Shown here in pieces: positions 8,185-18,570 of a DNA stretch of 24,997 nucleotides. Source of the stretch: Hygrocybe punicea (taxonomy: Eukaryota; Basidiomycota; Agaricomycetes; Agaricales; Hygrophoraceae); contig CAUVYJ010000016.1 in assembly GCA_963556145.1 (NCBI GenBank), positions 1-24,997 on the forward strand. The letters are read 5' to 3'. Position 1 is the stretch's first letter; each line of letters starts with the position of its first letter. Both the position numbers and the translations under genes were made by a program. The notes under the pieces are model-generated. The model made no database searches, was not told where the DNA came from, and saw nothing but the letters and a program-made list of their open reading frames with translations.

Positions 8185-10777
8185 ATGCCGTCGACCTTCA
8201 AAACCTTCATCCTCGACAACTTTGTAATCACCTCCCCAAATGCGGGTCCCTTAGCTGCCTTCCCCAGTTACCACAATTTCGACTGTGATGATCCAGGGCC
8301 AGAGTGGACCTATACAACGAATTGGGCGCGCAACGATCTTCCACAGCTCCCATTTGTGCCCCGTTCGATACGATGGGATCACCCATTAATACAGCGTCTA
8401 GTCTGTGATTACAAGTCGCTATCTATTGAACGCGTCCGTGGTGGGTTCCAATTATCAGCTGCTACCCGAGAAAAATGGCACGATCTCGAAACCTCTCTCT
8501 ATGTGGTTGCTCGGGAATTACTGGGAAAAGCCCCGGGTGCCTTTTTTCCACTTGAATACAGATGTTTCCCCGTCCCTCACACATACGGCTACCTCCGCAT
8601 TCATACACGTGAACACTCAGCCCGAAAGTGTGCCATGAAGTCCCGAGATGCTTTCATACCGTTGATGGGACTGTGTTCGATGGCCATCTCATTTTTCACA
8701 GCCAGCTATGTCCCATATGGCGACGACCCCAACTGGGTGAAGATACTCACTAGCGAAACCAAGGTCCACCCAGAGTGGGTCCAGCAACTGCGGGATTCAC
8801 CGATCGCCGACTTCACCGACAGCATTCCGAGAGTAGGCGTGGTCATTGACGTGCATCAATGCAAATGGTTGGCACACATCCCAAGACTCGTCAGAATCGA
8901 TATCCCTATCTGGTTCGTATGGAGCACCCTCGACAAGCCCCTACGCGTATCACCCAAACCCGAGGTGGCAAACTACTTACCCAATAATGCACAAGTCCAG
9001 GCTGCCTGCCAGCAGTGGCAGTTGGAGCAGTTGTCTCCGCCACCGCCTAGCCCTACCACTGATGTAACATCCTCCAAGAAGTTCCCTAAGCCAAACCCAG
9101 GCTCTCGCCAGAAACTTGGAGAAACTTGGCAGGAATTCTTTGTTCGACAAGCAGTACGCCACGAGAAAATTGCTGCCATGGAGACTGCACAAGAAACAGC
9201 CGCTCGCTTGGCTCGTCAGAAGGAAGGTGAACGCTTTCGCGCACCGGGGAAGAGAGGGGCTGCTGTCTTCCGCTGGCTGGAAATGGATGGCTTTCGCCTC
9301 AGAACGAGAGTCAATTTCAGAGAGATAGAAGATCTGTGGGAAGAAAAGCCGCCGGAACATATGCGATATAATGCCTTTGATAGGGAATGGGACGTCTGTA
9401 CCGAATTTAACCCCGACGCGCCAGACAACGAAGACCCATTCGGTAACGACGACTACGACGGTGAATATGACGATCCCACCTTGGAAGAAGGTGAGGCGAG
9501 GCAACCTGCTGATCAAATCAATAGCCAAACAATACCTGCGGGTCCACTTCCTGCGGAACACTGGCAGTGAGATGTGCTGTCCATTCATGGTGTCGGCGAT
9601 CGCCACACGGATGCCGCTGCTCCTAAATTTACGACTACCCTTGACTGCCGTCTTTATGATCGCTTTGGATTCGATTGGGATGACACCGCCTATGCTGACG
9701 GTCCTACGCCATCAAATACCGAATGGGACCGGACCCTTAATATTTTGCAGGACCCTCACCCTCAAGTGGCTACTAAATACAAGGGCCCAATCTTCGACTT
9801 CGTCGCACGTCTGATCGATGGACCAGTGGACGGGTTATCAGCTATGCCATGGGATCTCAGTTCGTCGAGCCTTTTTCCATTGCGTGAACGACAGGAACAT
9901 TATCTGACAATTGAGCGGAGGGAGATGATGAACAATAGAGATCAAAAAATATATTTTGTCGGGTCCACGAGTGCTACTGCGAATATTGATTGGCTGCTTA
10001 CAGTAGATAGTCCGGTCACCGCTCTGCAATGCCTCCGATCGTGTAGGGATATCACAGAAGCTGTTCGGTATCTTGCGGAACGCGGAATCCCCTTCAATAC
10101 CCTCAATCCTTGCCCTGCCTTTTCACACCCACCTCCATCGACAGGCCCTCCACCACCCCCCATATCTCTCGGTGTGCGTGCAGTTGGCTACCAGCCTGAT
10201 GCTGCTGATTATGCCGCTTATGAAGCGGCTCGAGACCATTTTCTACGTTCTCCACATGCACGTGAAGCAATCCTCAAGGGTGGTATTGTCTGGCGCCTCG
10301 CGATGGAATTCGTTGGCCCTGGACGGGTTCTTACTGGCCCCTCTAGTGCAGCCTTGTCTCGTGGGCAAGTCTTCCATTTTGCGGATGGCACTACTTTCTG
10401 TGACGATCACCTCGGTGAAGATGAGCTTGACCTCATATGTGGCGTATATAGGGTGTATACTGGTGGGTACCCTCTCTGGATTCGTCAGCCATGCGTTAAG
10501 TCAACGTGATGTAGGATCGAACCAACAGGTCTCCCATCTTTCCTGGTGGCCAAAGCACTCAACTTGGCAGAAGAGCCTTTTCAATGTTGGCCACTGGACT
10601 CCCGCTGCCGAGGACTGGTTTCAGAAACGTCTCGAACTCATCCAGCAGAACAAGGCCCCATGTCGGACTGCTGGAAAGTGGTATGAATCTCTTCCGAGGC
10701 ATGGAAGGTCACTGCGTTTGGCTCAGAAGATACATGAGGTAGCGGGCCGGTTCATAGAAGGCGAGACATTTCCGTAG
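8185..10777 (+). pseudogene. hAT passenger gene: ~846-residue protein of unknown function, one TGA
   Basis: Exon 1 is 8185-10462 and exon 2 is 10515-10777, with a 52-nt intron (gtgggt donor, gatgtag acceptor) that joins YTGSNQQVSHLSWWPK in frame. The only interruption is TGA at 9568-9570 between PLPAEHWQ and DVLSIHGVGDRH; the frame is open for hundreds of codons on both sides, so it is most likely a recent CGA-to-TGA change. Visible parts: a globular N-terminal region (FILDNFVITSPNAGPLAAFP), a Pro-rich linker, a basic/helical stretch (about residues 300-360), an acidic tract (NEDPFGNDDYDGEYDD, about 415-430), and a conserved-looking C-terminus (DELDLICGVYRV, SWWPKHSTWQ, WFQKRLELI). No signal peptide or membrane segment. 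I recall similar large hypothetical proteins in mushroom genomes but know no function. It ends 121 bp from the convergent transposase, inside the same terminal repeats. Confidence 0.8.
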
Positions 10778-10898
10778 TTTGTTGGTCTCGTTTCATTGTT
10801 TTTCCTTGTATCGTGTACATTTGTCTTACCATCCACGTCGACCACATTATTTACGTGATGTTCTTGTGTCCCTTCGTTTCATAATAAAATTTATATTT
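10778..10898. terminator. Shared 3' region of the convergent passenger and transposase genes
   Basis: This short spacer separates the passenger stop (10775-10777) from the transposase stop (10899-10901). It contains AATAAAA on the + strand near 10883, a likely polyadenylation signal for the passenger gene. The transposase mRNA would have to end within or beyond this spacer, so the two transcripts probably overlap. Confidence 0.5.
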
Positions 10899-13800
10899 CT
10901 ACTGAAGTTTTTCTGTAAGAGACTGAATGAATGAGTTGACATCTTCTGGGAGCTGCATCTGTGCATCATCGTAAGTCTCCAACTCATGAAGCTCCTGACC
11001 CCAATCCAGACCATCCGTAAAATTGAGACCTCTTCCCTGCCGAATGGAATACTTCAAAAGTTGAAGGGCTTCCATTAATTCAGGTGAAATGCGATTCCGT
11101 CATGCAGTCATAGTTTCCTTGCTTGACGAAAACACTCTTTCACAAGGCACTGCCGAAGCTTGTATCGGTAAAATGTCCATGGCGAGAGAAAAAATTCTCG
11201 GATAGCGAAGTTGATTTTCCTTGTCCAACTATGTTTAGCATGAAATGGATACATCTGTCATCGGCCTCACATACCTGCCAGTATGTCAGACTCTTTGTTG
11301 TTGGCTGTGTATCGCGAAGGTAAGCTGCGGCCTCGACTTCTATTGCCCGTTGCACAACTGAGTGACCTCGAATACGGTTGAGGCCGAGGATGTCTCTCGC
11401 AGTGGGACGTGGCAGGACTGCAGGTGGTTCTGCATTTACTACAGGGCCCTCGGTTCCAGTAGTAGGGTCATACGGGCGAAGCTATGTAAGATGGAGTAAT
11501 TCAGGTGATAAAAGCGGAAATATTATTGGTACATACGGCATTAATAAATAAATCTTTGGCCCAATCAACTCGCTCTGGCATGTACTCCTCGAGCCACGTC
11601 AATTTGATGGATGGATCTAGAACTGGAAAAAAACCGTCAGCAAAAGCAAAAAATTAGTTAGATACAGACTCATGGCCAGTGTGTAAGCAGGGACCATGTC
11701 CGTTCGGCTACTATATAATTCAAGTTTGTCGATCCCCTTCTGGACGATTTCAGAAGTTTCCGGATTCTGCTCTTGATGTACTTTCCAGACATTGAGCATC
11801 GCTTCAAATGCAGGTACGGCGTGACATAATGTTGGAGTCTTCTCATGTGATAACATTTGTTGGAAGGCATGTGGAATCTGACAATGATAATACATTATAT
11901 AGAAAAGGAACAATCAAATACACTCACCTGGAGAATAGATTGAAATTTTCGAAGAGCGTTCCAGTCGGAATCACGGAGCTGGAACTTGTGCAGTTCAGAA
12001 AATTCCCGGCTTTCGAGGAAGGTGTCAAGAACCTAGATAACCACGTCAAATATTGGCCACGAAATAAAAAATAAAAAATACCTCTTGAAGATCAATGGCT
12101 CGTTCAATCATGAGTAATGTTGAAGACCACCTCACTTCCATGTCACGCAGAAGCTGAAGTTCCTTCTGCTCTAATCTCTCAAACAAGGATGAAAAATACT
12201 GTCGGCGCAGAGAAGATGATCGGATCTAGTATAAATTAATGTTTTCGCATCAAAAGGTAAGTTGCTGCACAAGATAGCAAGAGAGAGACATACTGCACGA
12301 ATGAGAGATCAGACAGTTGCAATTGGATCTCGGTCAATCCCTTCCAAGAAGTTTGCAGGGTAAAAGTCGTCAGCGGTTTCAGCCACATAGTCGAGATTGG
12401 TGATTGCCGCTAGCACAGCCTTGCAAGCAAGGTTGACGATGTGGGGGAAACATCTGGAGGTAAAGAGTATTAGTACTTATGGTGCAGCAACAAAATCATG
12501 TCACCTACCTAATTCGACACTCAATTTTGTCAAATTTGATTTTCCGTCGCCGAAGTTCACGCTCTAATATGGCCATGAACGTATCATTGTTTGAGGCATT
12601 GTCGAGGGTAATCCATCCAATCTGAGAGGATGAGGGTCAACGAGAATACGAAGAAACTTTGAATATTGAATACCTTGTGAGTAATCATAAGCCGATCAGT
12701 AACGTATATGAATACATGGGCGAGATGCTCGCCATCATGTCGCCCAGGAACACGATGAAATCCCACCAAGTCGGAACGTAATCTGAGAATGTGTTGACGG
12801 CCAGTGGGGGTTTCTTCAGTATGCGATTGGATCCAATGAGCCGTGATAGCCATGAAAGGAGAATGATTCGGATCGGACCACATATCCATTGTGAATGAAA
12901 TCTTCCCTAATGAGTGCTGTTCCTTTATTAACAAGAATAGTCAAAATGCAGGTAGCAGCCGCTCTGACCTGCATGTCTTTACTTAGTTGATCTAAATGTT
13001 CTTGAAGCGTCTCTTCAATGCGTTTACGGATCGTAGTCCTGCCAGGAATATCCGACTCCCGAAGTTCTTCTCGAAGCATGAGGAAAATTGCCCGCAGATG
13101 CGGTGATTCGACAACATTGATTGACTAAAATAATGATATCTCATCAATACAGGAATATAAAACAATCGAAAAATATACCTGATCATCGCCGACAATGAAC
13201 TCGATGATTGCGTCAACGAAAGCTTCCCTCGAGTACGATGTGCGTTCTTGCGGCATCCATCCCGTTGGTTGCCCTTTACCCTTTCGATATCCATCCAGGG
13301 CAGCCTGGGCACTCTTTGCCTTTATCTTGATGCCCAACTCGTCACAACCAGACACCCAAACATTCATGTGTTCCTCTATCAAGTGACGGCGAATAGTCCC
13401 GGTGGATGTCTTGACACTAAATTTGGTAATCTTATAGCTTGGATTCGTTGCATGGATATTTCTATTTAAGTCGTTCAGCATCATATAATAACTAGGATGT
13501 GGAAACACATACCCGCAGAACATGCAACTATACTGGTTTCCCATCTTTTCGAAGAAAGTCCACACGTCCGATGCGATGTGACGAGACTTGTTGCCTGCGG
13601 GACCATTCGTTCGCGATGAACGAGTTGCCGGATTTGCTGCAGGTGGCCGTGGGTTATGGTTGGATTCTGACCCACTAGACTTAGAGCTGGACGTTGACAC
13701 CGGCGACACCGGCGACGTTGGTGAGGACGTGGACGTAGCAGTTGCTAGGTCAAAGAGTGGGAGTGAAGGTTGCTGTGAAGTTGAGGCTTGTGGAGGTGAA

Positions 13801-14351
13801 AGTGAGGTGAAGGGACCATCACTGGGAGAACTCGATGGTAATCGGAATGTGACTTGTCGAATGGGTATGATTGGGCTGCCAGAAGAGAATAAGTTGGGTG
13901 GGTTGCGAGAAGAAGCTGTGACAGGCGTCTTCCTTTGTTGACGACGACGGCGTGAGCAAGGAGATGGTGTAAATAGAATATCGACAGCTGCTGCTGCGTT
14001 GTTTGGGTCATTAGCTTTTGCAGAAAGAACCCTTCGCCGAGCACGGTCCAATATCGCAGGCCCCACCTGTCGAATCGGTGTAATGGCTGGGTTGGTAGGT
14101 CTTGATAGAAAGCCGGGACCAAAGGGATCGTCGATGTCTACTTCAACGGCCTTGCCCTTTCCTTTGTCTCGATGGATCGGTTCAGGAGTTGGAGTGGACA
14201 GTTGAGGTACTGGATATGTATGAGAATGTCAGCACCGTATATGAGTGGGTTTAAAAGTGAAATATCTACCTTGAATTCGGAAGGATGTTTGAAGCGCGCC
14301 ATTTGCAAAGGCAGTCGTCTTGGACTTTTTGGCTCCACGTCGAGGAGGCAT
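10899..14351 (-). pseudogene. hAT transposase with BED zinc finger, two nonsense codons
   Basis: The start is ATG at 14351 (MPPRRGAKKSKTTAFANGAL) and the stop TAG at 10899-10901, with about a dozen short introns. Order: a basic, Ser/Pro-rich N-terminus; a BED-type finger (DVWTFFEKMGNQYSCMFC, then TGTIRRHLIEEH); the transposase core with LGKISFTMDMWSDPN (first catalytic Asp) and IGWITLDNASNNDTF (second); RIRCFPHIVNLACKAV-like and LLRDMEVRWSSTL-like segments; and the C-terminal hAT dimerisation region ASAVPCERVFSSSKETMTA, which also carries the expected catalytic Glu. Stops: TGA at 12309-12311 in DPIATV_SLIRAV and TGA at 11100-11102 in TMTA_RNRISPELME. Both positions are normally Arg in this family, so CGA-to-TGA decay is likely. 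No frameshift was seen, and length and exon layout look full. It should recognise the 23-bp ends and subterminal repeats of this element. Confidence 0.9.
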
Positions 14352-14954
14352 ATTGGTCTAAAGAGTTATGCAAAGTTCAGTCGAATATATGATGACTGAC
14401 GTGAATTTCAATTTAACGGACCTCCAGACACGATAGCTTTCCAAGGGTGTAACCGATCTCAATCAAGACGTATTGCAACTTGTGTGCATGCTGTATGACT
14501 ATTGTCCTGCCATGAACGCTACTAACAATTACATTTCTCCTGTACAACGTGGTGAATAAGTTGAAGATGCAGACGTAACCGGGTGAGTTTGATGGTGGAT
14601 GTATGAAATACACATGAAATACAAATTATTGGTAAAAGTACAATAGAAAAAATATGAACGTCTCAGTAGTGGCAAAGGGAAAAAAACGTGGAGATTAAAA
14701 AAACACGGTGCTAAGCGAAACAGCATGCAGACACATGTATCGAGGGTGTGGTCTTGATCTGTTCCTTGTGTCAAACGGGCAGATCCTGGTGCAAGATATG
14801 AATAGGATGACAACCCATTGCGAAGAGGGGGATAAGTCAACGTACCCAGAGCCGGGGAAGCAAAGAGTAGGGGGAAGACGACGCCAGCCATAGCAAAATG
14901 GCAGATAAGAACCTCAGTGTCGGCATCGGCAGATAACACAACCAGGAAGGAACA
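14352..14954. other. Upstream region of the hAT transposase, no gene
   Basis: This is the promoter side of the minus-strand transposase. A minus-strand ORF at 14529-14939 contains a signal-peptide-like MAGVVFPLLFASPALG but leads nowhere recognisable. I regard it as chance. Confidence 0.4.
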
Positions 14955-15021
14955 TCTCCCTATGATTCAATCAAGGGGAGAAGAGAGACAAGAATCTCCC
15001 TATGATTCAATCAAGGGGAGA
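14955..15021. repeat. Two tandem 27-bp palindromic units
   Basis: TCTCCCTATGATTCAATCAA followed by GGGGAGA occurs identically at 14955-14981 and 14995-15021 (40-bp period). Each has inverted ends TCTCCC / GGGGAGA. They lie inside the hAT element on the transposase side. Confidence 0.85.
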
Positions 15022-15130
15022 TGAAGAGAAAAGACTTAGAATGGCGCTCAACAGTAACTCGATCATGTGACCGTGAGACTTGAGCTTCACCATACTGTGA
15101 CCGTAAGAGCCTTATGTTCTTCTCAACCAT

Positions 15131-15316
15131 CTTTGCCAGTGCCGAGCACCAGCAAAGACTTGTCCCCGTCGCTTTCTACCATCTTTGCCAGTGCTGAGCA
15201 CCGCAAAGTCTCGTCCCTGTTGTCTCTGCATCTCCCTGTCTTCGGCCTTCATCATCTTATTTTCTGGTCCATATTTCACGTCCTTCCATCTGTTTCACTA
15301 GTGCTGGGCACTCAAA
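15131..15316. repeat. Three related palindromes of the CTTTGC...GCAAAG type
   Basis: CTTTGCCAGTGCCGAGCACC followed by AGCAAAG (15131-15157), CTTTGCCAGTGCTGAGCACC followed by GCAAAG (15183-15208), and a worn copy TTTCACTAGTGCTGGGCACT followed by CAAAC (about 15292-15316). Arms pair CTTTGC with GCAAAG and GTGC with GCAC. Different in sequence from the left-side array but similar in design. Confidence 0.7.
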
Positions 15317-15864
15317 CTTTTCACAAGTCATCGCCTTTTCCTATCCCCCTGTGTACTGGGGGTGTCTCGACATCTTCTACCTGTGGTCTCTCTCATAATA
15401 CTTGCAATGATTTGCGTGTTGCACTTGGTGATTTCGTGTCAGCCTGCATGTAGCAACATCCTCACATTCTCCCTGTAGACAACTCGGTTGAGGGCATCAG
15501 CGGAATATATTGGACATTTGCCCTGGACTATCCGTTTTTTCAAGGTGAGTCAGTCGAACCCTGCATTGCAAAAAATGATGTCTAATTTTGATGGGACTAG
15601 CCTACTCTCCCACCTGCAAGGACCATTCTCTCCTTCGTGGTGGAACATGATTTTGTCAAACAAATTTTGTCCTGGTGCGAGTATTCGGAGTCGAGGATGT
15701 AATCATGATGGCAGTCAACAATCTCGGTGAGAGCAGTTATATTTCTCGAATAGCAATAATTATTCTGATTTCTTTCATCTTATGGTTCTCTTGCACGCTC
15801 CAAGGCTATCGACATGGCATTGGAGACAACAATTTAGCCCTTGCCATGTACAACCTCTGCTCGA

Positions 15865-16390
15865 CAATGGATCCCCTTTGGAACTCTTTGATGGTTGGAG
15901 GGTTTAAAGATAGCGGTAAACTATCACTCATCGATTCCTTAGCTGGCGAACTCGGCCTTGATATCTATGTCGTCAGCCTTTCTTGAAGCTGAATCCTAGC
16001 ATAAGTACTGCATAAGTGATAATACTTTGACGACGTTAATGGGATATGTTTCAATCAGGCAAGTCGCTTTCTCGCATGGCTATACATTTACGTGCTCTGT
16101 CAGTCGTGACATTATGTCCACCTATGAACGCAACTGAAACTACTCACACTTCAAGGCTACGTCTGTGTGGACTCTTAAACAGCCTCGATGGTGTCACTGC
16201 TGCTGAAGTCAGGTATGTCGACCCTCCAAATAAAATAAAATAAAATAAAAGTAAAAATTAGGAGACATAATTTTGCTGCCTCTTATTTGCTACAACGAAC
16301 CACATCTAGTGTCTGGATCCAGCGAAACCGGACATTTGGGTCAACAGAACGAACGCAAGCCAAGAGTGTCTTCAAATGGCTTCCCTTACA
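15865..16390 (+). pseudogene. BCS1-like AAA-ATPase fragment, heavily decayed
   Basis: Pieces in changing frames follow the order of a BCS1-type AAA protein (the mitochondrial chaperone family that is amplified in mushrooms). They are: a Walker-A remnant GGFKDSGKLSLIDSLAGELG, where the usual GK[ST] is GKL; LDIYVVSLS; SDNTLTTLMGYVSIR; CSVSRDIMSTYERN; RLCGLLNSLDGVTAAEVR; and after a retained intron ATTNHI and LDPAKPDIWVNRTNASQ. Introns are still present, so the piece came from genomic DNA, not from an mRNA copy. Stops and frameshifts are many, so it has no coding capacity. It lies within the hAT ends: captured host sequence, or an old insertion that the element now carries. I found no convincing N-terminal BCS1 domain upstream (15480-15860 is unassigned). 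Confidence 0.75.
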
Positions 16391-16718
16391 AACCCTCTCG
16401 CATCTCAGTAACGCCCGAAGCATTGACAACGTGAGCTTCTTTCTATAGGTCAGATTTAATGGCTCAATGTTTCATCTCTTCAGTATCAAATGGTGACTGT
16501 TACAAGTTACGATACGACATGGTTGTTCATCAAGGTAATTGAGACTATGTAGATGCAATAATTATTCAGTATTATTATATTTTACACCAAAATCTATCCT
16601 TCATTAGCACAGCAGTCGTCTGGTGATGTTTTGAGCCTTGGGCAATGCCAGAAAACCAGTTGCGAGCCAGCAAACACTCCGGAAACCTCGAAATCATTAT
16701 ATTTCCTAATTTGGAAAT

Positions 16719-16828
16719 TTTGTAACGGCTCAAAACGGCTAGCCACGGCTAAGCCGAGGTTTAACCGTTAGCCGTAGCAACGGCTCGGCTCGGCTAATCA
16801 TCGGCTCGGCTCAATCGGCTAACGGTTT
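16719..16828. repeat. Right subterminal CGGCT/CGGTTA repeat block
   Basis: This block is a dense mix of AACGGCT, CGGCTAA, CGGCTCGGCT and AACCGTTAGCCG, mirroring 7547-7650 at the other end. It is a likely transposase-binding region by analogy with other hAT elements. Confidence 0.8.
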
Positions 16829-16851
16829 CGGACCGAGCCGTGGCAACACTA
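16829..16851 (-). repeat. hAT right terminal inverted repeat
   Basis: This is the exact reverse complement of 7524-7546 (ends ...GAGCCGTGGCAACACTA). Confidence 0.95.
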
Positions 16852-16859
16852 CCTCCATC
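16852..16859. repeat. Right copy of the 8-bp hAT target-site duplication
   Basis: CCTCCATC is identical to 7516-7523 and abuts the right terminal repeat. Confidence 0.95.
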
Positions 16860-17850
16860 CTTGCTTCGAACCCCCGTCGAAAATCATCCCGGATCCGTTC
16901 TTTATGCGAGGACACAAACCATGGACTGGCTTAATTGACCTTGCCCGACTACGTGTCGCGAAGTGCTTGGGGGCACACAACGCGAGGATATCCTGAGCAA
17001 ACTCATTCGGGGGTGGACCGAGGATGACGATAATCTGAATCCTGAGCAAATCAACAAGCTTATCGCCGAGACTGTGACACTTATGTGAGTCGTTGCATGC
17101 TCTATACTACAACACAATGGCATGCACTATGTAGCATTGCAGGTTCGAATACAACTTCCAATTCGATTACAGCCATTATCCACCTCCTTGGTTGGAATCC
17201 CCGTGTGCACCAAAAGCTGATGGAGGCTCTGGAAAACACAGTTGGATGCAATGAGTTCCCCAGGTATGATCAAGTCAAGGATATTCCATATCTGCAAGCA
17301 ACCATTGACGAAGGGTATATTGTATTCTCCGTGCTGTGTATTAATTAATTTACTGTTTTCGTCAGACTTCGGTATTTTGCTCTCGCTGCAATTGGGCTGC
17401 ATCGCTCAGTCCCACAAGGCGGTGTTATGTGTTTTTCCCAGCAGGGGCGAGTAGCCGCACTCACGGCTTGTCATATGGTCGTTAAGGTCTGTTAGATGGA
17501 GATGTCCGTTCCTGGATGGAGCATCCAACACGACGATAATATTTGGGGTGATCCAGAAAATTTCCAGCTAGAGAGATGGTTGGCGGACCACAATCTTCAG
17601 CACTATCTTTCGGCATTTGGAAAAGGTCCTCGAGCCTGCGTATGCTTCGCTTCATTTTCGTAAATGACTTATTGTTTACACCTTTTACCGCATATAGATT
17701 GGCAGGAAGTGAGTTTCAGGATTACGGAGCAGGGAACTCTGCTAACCTTAGTTCACGACAGCCTCGCGTATATGGAGATGCAGCTTACTCTTGCAACGAT
17801 TCTCCTTCTCTATGACATAGAGTTGCAGTCCGATGTAAGATACAGGTCAT
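16852..17850 (+). pseudogene. Cytochrome P450, 3' half, disrupted
   Basis: This continues the gene cut at 7523. The first residues, PCFEPPSKIIPDPFFMRG, are in frame with the left half through the shared 8 bp. Next come LARLRVAKCLGAHN, a frameshift near 16980, and EDILSKLIRGWTEDDDNLNP. An intron at 17085-17134 gives an I-helix IIAGSNTTSNSITAIIHLLG. The K-helix ExxR is EGLR, formed across an intron at about 17315-17364. PGWSIQHDDNIWGDPENFQL and the heme loop FGKGPRAC|IG follow; the latter is split by an intron whose splicing gives FGKGPRACIG with the cysteine ligand. Another intron joins GRNLAYMEMQLTLATILLLY. The last exon after LQSD was not found. Key P450 motifs are kept, so the gene was probably functional until fairly recently. 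Confidence 0.87.
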
Positions 17851-18217
17851 CCAAACTCAGCTTACTCCCTAACCCCACTCCCACTCCCTCCCCCTCTCAC
17901 TCCTTCCTGCTCCCTTTTGTTTCCTTGTCTCCTGCATTCTGCTCCTTACCCTCATTTCTCCCTGTATTATACATTTATTCTAGTTTATAATTACAAAAAG
18001 GAAAAATGACACACAATTGCTTGAAAAATTACTTGCACAACAGAAAAATTCATCAGACCTCAAGTATGAATTAGTATGGTGATAAGAAGGGGGGAAGAAT
18101 GGCTATGTGCATAATAAAATAAAGAATCCTGTTCTCCTCCTCCTCCTCTTAATTAATTAATTAATTAGTGGCACTACAACTATAGTTCAAGAGCCAAAAT
18201 ATGTATTACACAAGTAT
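17851..18217. other. Low-complexity intergenic sequence
   Basis: A pyrimidine-rich tract (about 17866-17965, CCCACTCC and CTCC units) is followed by AT-rich sequence, a CTC run and a TTAA microsatellite (TTAATTAATTAATTAATTAG, about 18149-18168). No gene recognised. Confidence 0.6.
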
Positions 18218-18550
18218 TTATTTGGTGAAAAGATTTTTTGCCTTTGAAGTAAACTTAATGAGCTTACTGCTAATGGCAGTAAAAGGGTTGCCGACACCAG
18301 GAGCCACATATGATGACAAGGACAGAGCGCAAGACTGCGCAGAGTCGGATCGTACCCGGGGTGACAACGTGATGGCGTCCCTTAGTTGTTCACTGAAATG
18401 CACTAGCATTTTGTCAATGACTGGCTCTTTGATGGAACTTGGCAACAAACAGCGGGAAAGGACCGAATGGGATCCCTGAAAACGGTATTGCGGTCCTATA
18501 ACAGAGAAGAGAAAGGTGCATACATCGGGAAATCGGTGAGGCGCTGGCAT
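18218..18550 (-). other. Unassigned minus-strand open frame with C-terminal-exon look
   Basis: An open frame ends ...LVHFSEQLRDAITLSPRV ... NPFTAISSKLIKFTSKAKNL FTK and is followed by AAATAAATA, which could be a poly(A) signal. The residue mix looks protein-like, but I recognise no family. No upstream exon is visible because the tandem repeat begins there. It could be the 3' remnant of a gene or chance. Confidence 0.2.
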
Positions 18551-18570
18551 GACCAGTCGGAGTTGATAAG

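Larger units (their letters stand above)
7524..16851 (-). mobile_element. 9,328-bp hAT-superfamily DNA transposon with passenger gene
   Basis: The element is bounded by perfect 23-bp terminal inverted repeats starting TAGTGTTGCCACGGCTCGGT and by the perfect 8-bp duplication CCTCCATC. It sits inside a P450 gene; removing it with one duplication copy rejoins the P450 frame (AAVVGLH | PCFEPPSK). Contents: CGGCT-rich subterminal repeats at both ends, a five-copy palindrome array (7712-8091), a large passenger gene on + (8185-10777), a BED-hAT transposase on - (10899-14351), two more sets of palindromic repeats (14955-15021 and 15131-15316) and a BCS1-like fragment (15865-16390). The intact ends and duplication suggest a fairly recent insertion as one unit. 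The transposase has two nonsense codons, so this copy is now non-autonomous, or was moved by a sister copy. Confidence 0.93.

Noticed and set aside
8977..9606. Long minus-strand open frame of about 209 codons
   Set aside because: It is antisense to the clearly coding passenger gene and shows no protein-like motifs.
10453..10528. Alternative intron in the passenger gene (GTGTAT donor at 10453, acceptor ending 10528)
   Set aside because: It also keeps frame, but the 52-nt intron 10463-10514 has a better donor and gives the smoother junction YTGSNQQVSHLSWW.
14529..14939. Secreted protein gene on the minus strand with a signal-peptide-like stretch
   Set aside because: No downstream exon, no family resemblance, and it lies in the transposase promoter region; most likely a chance frame.
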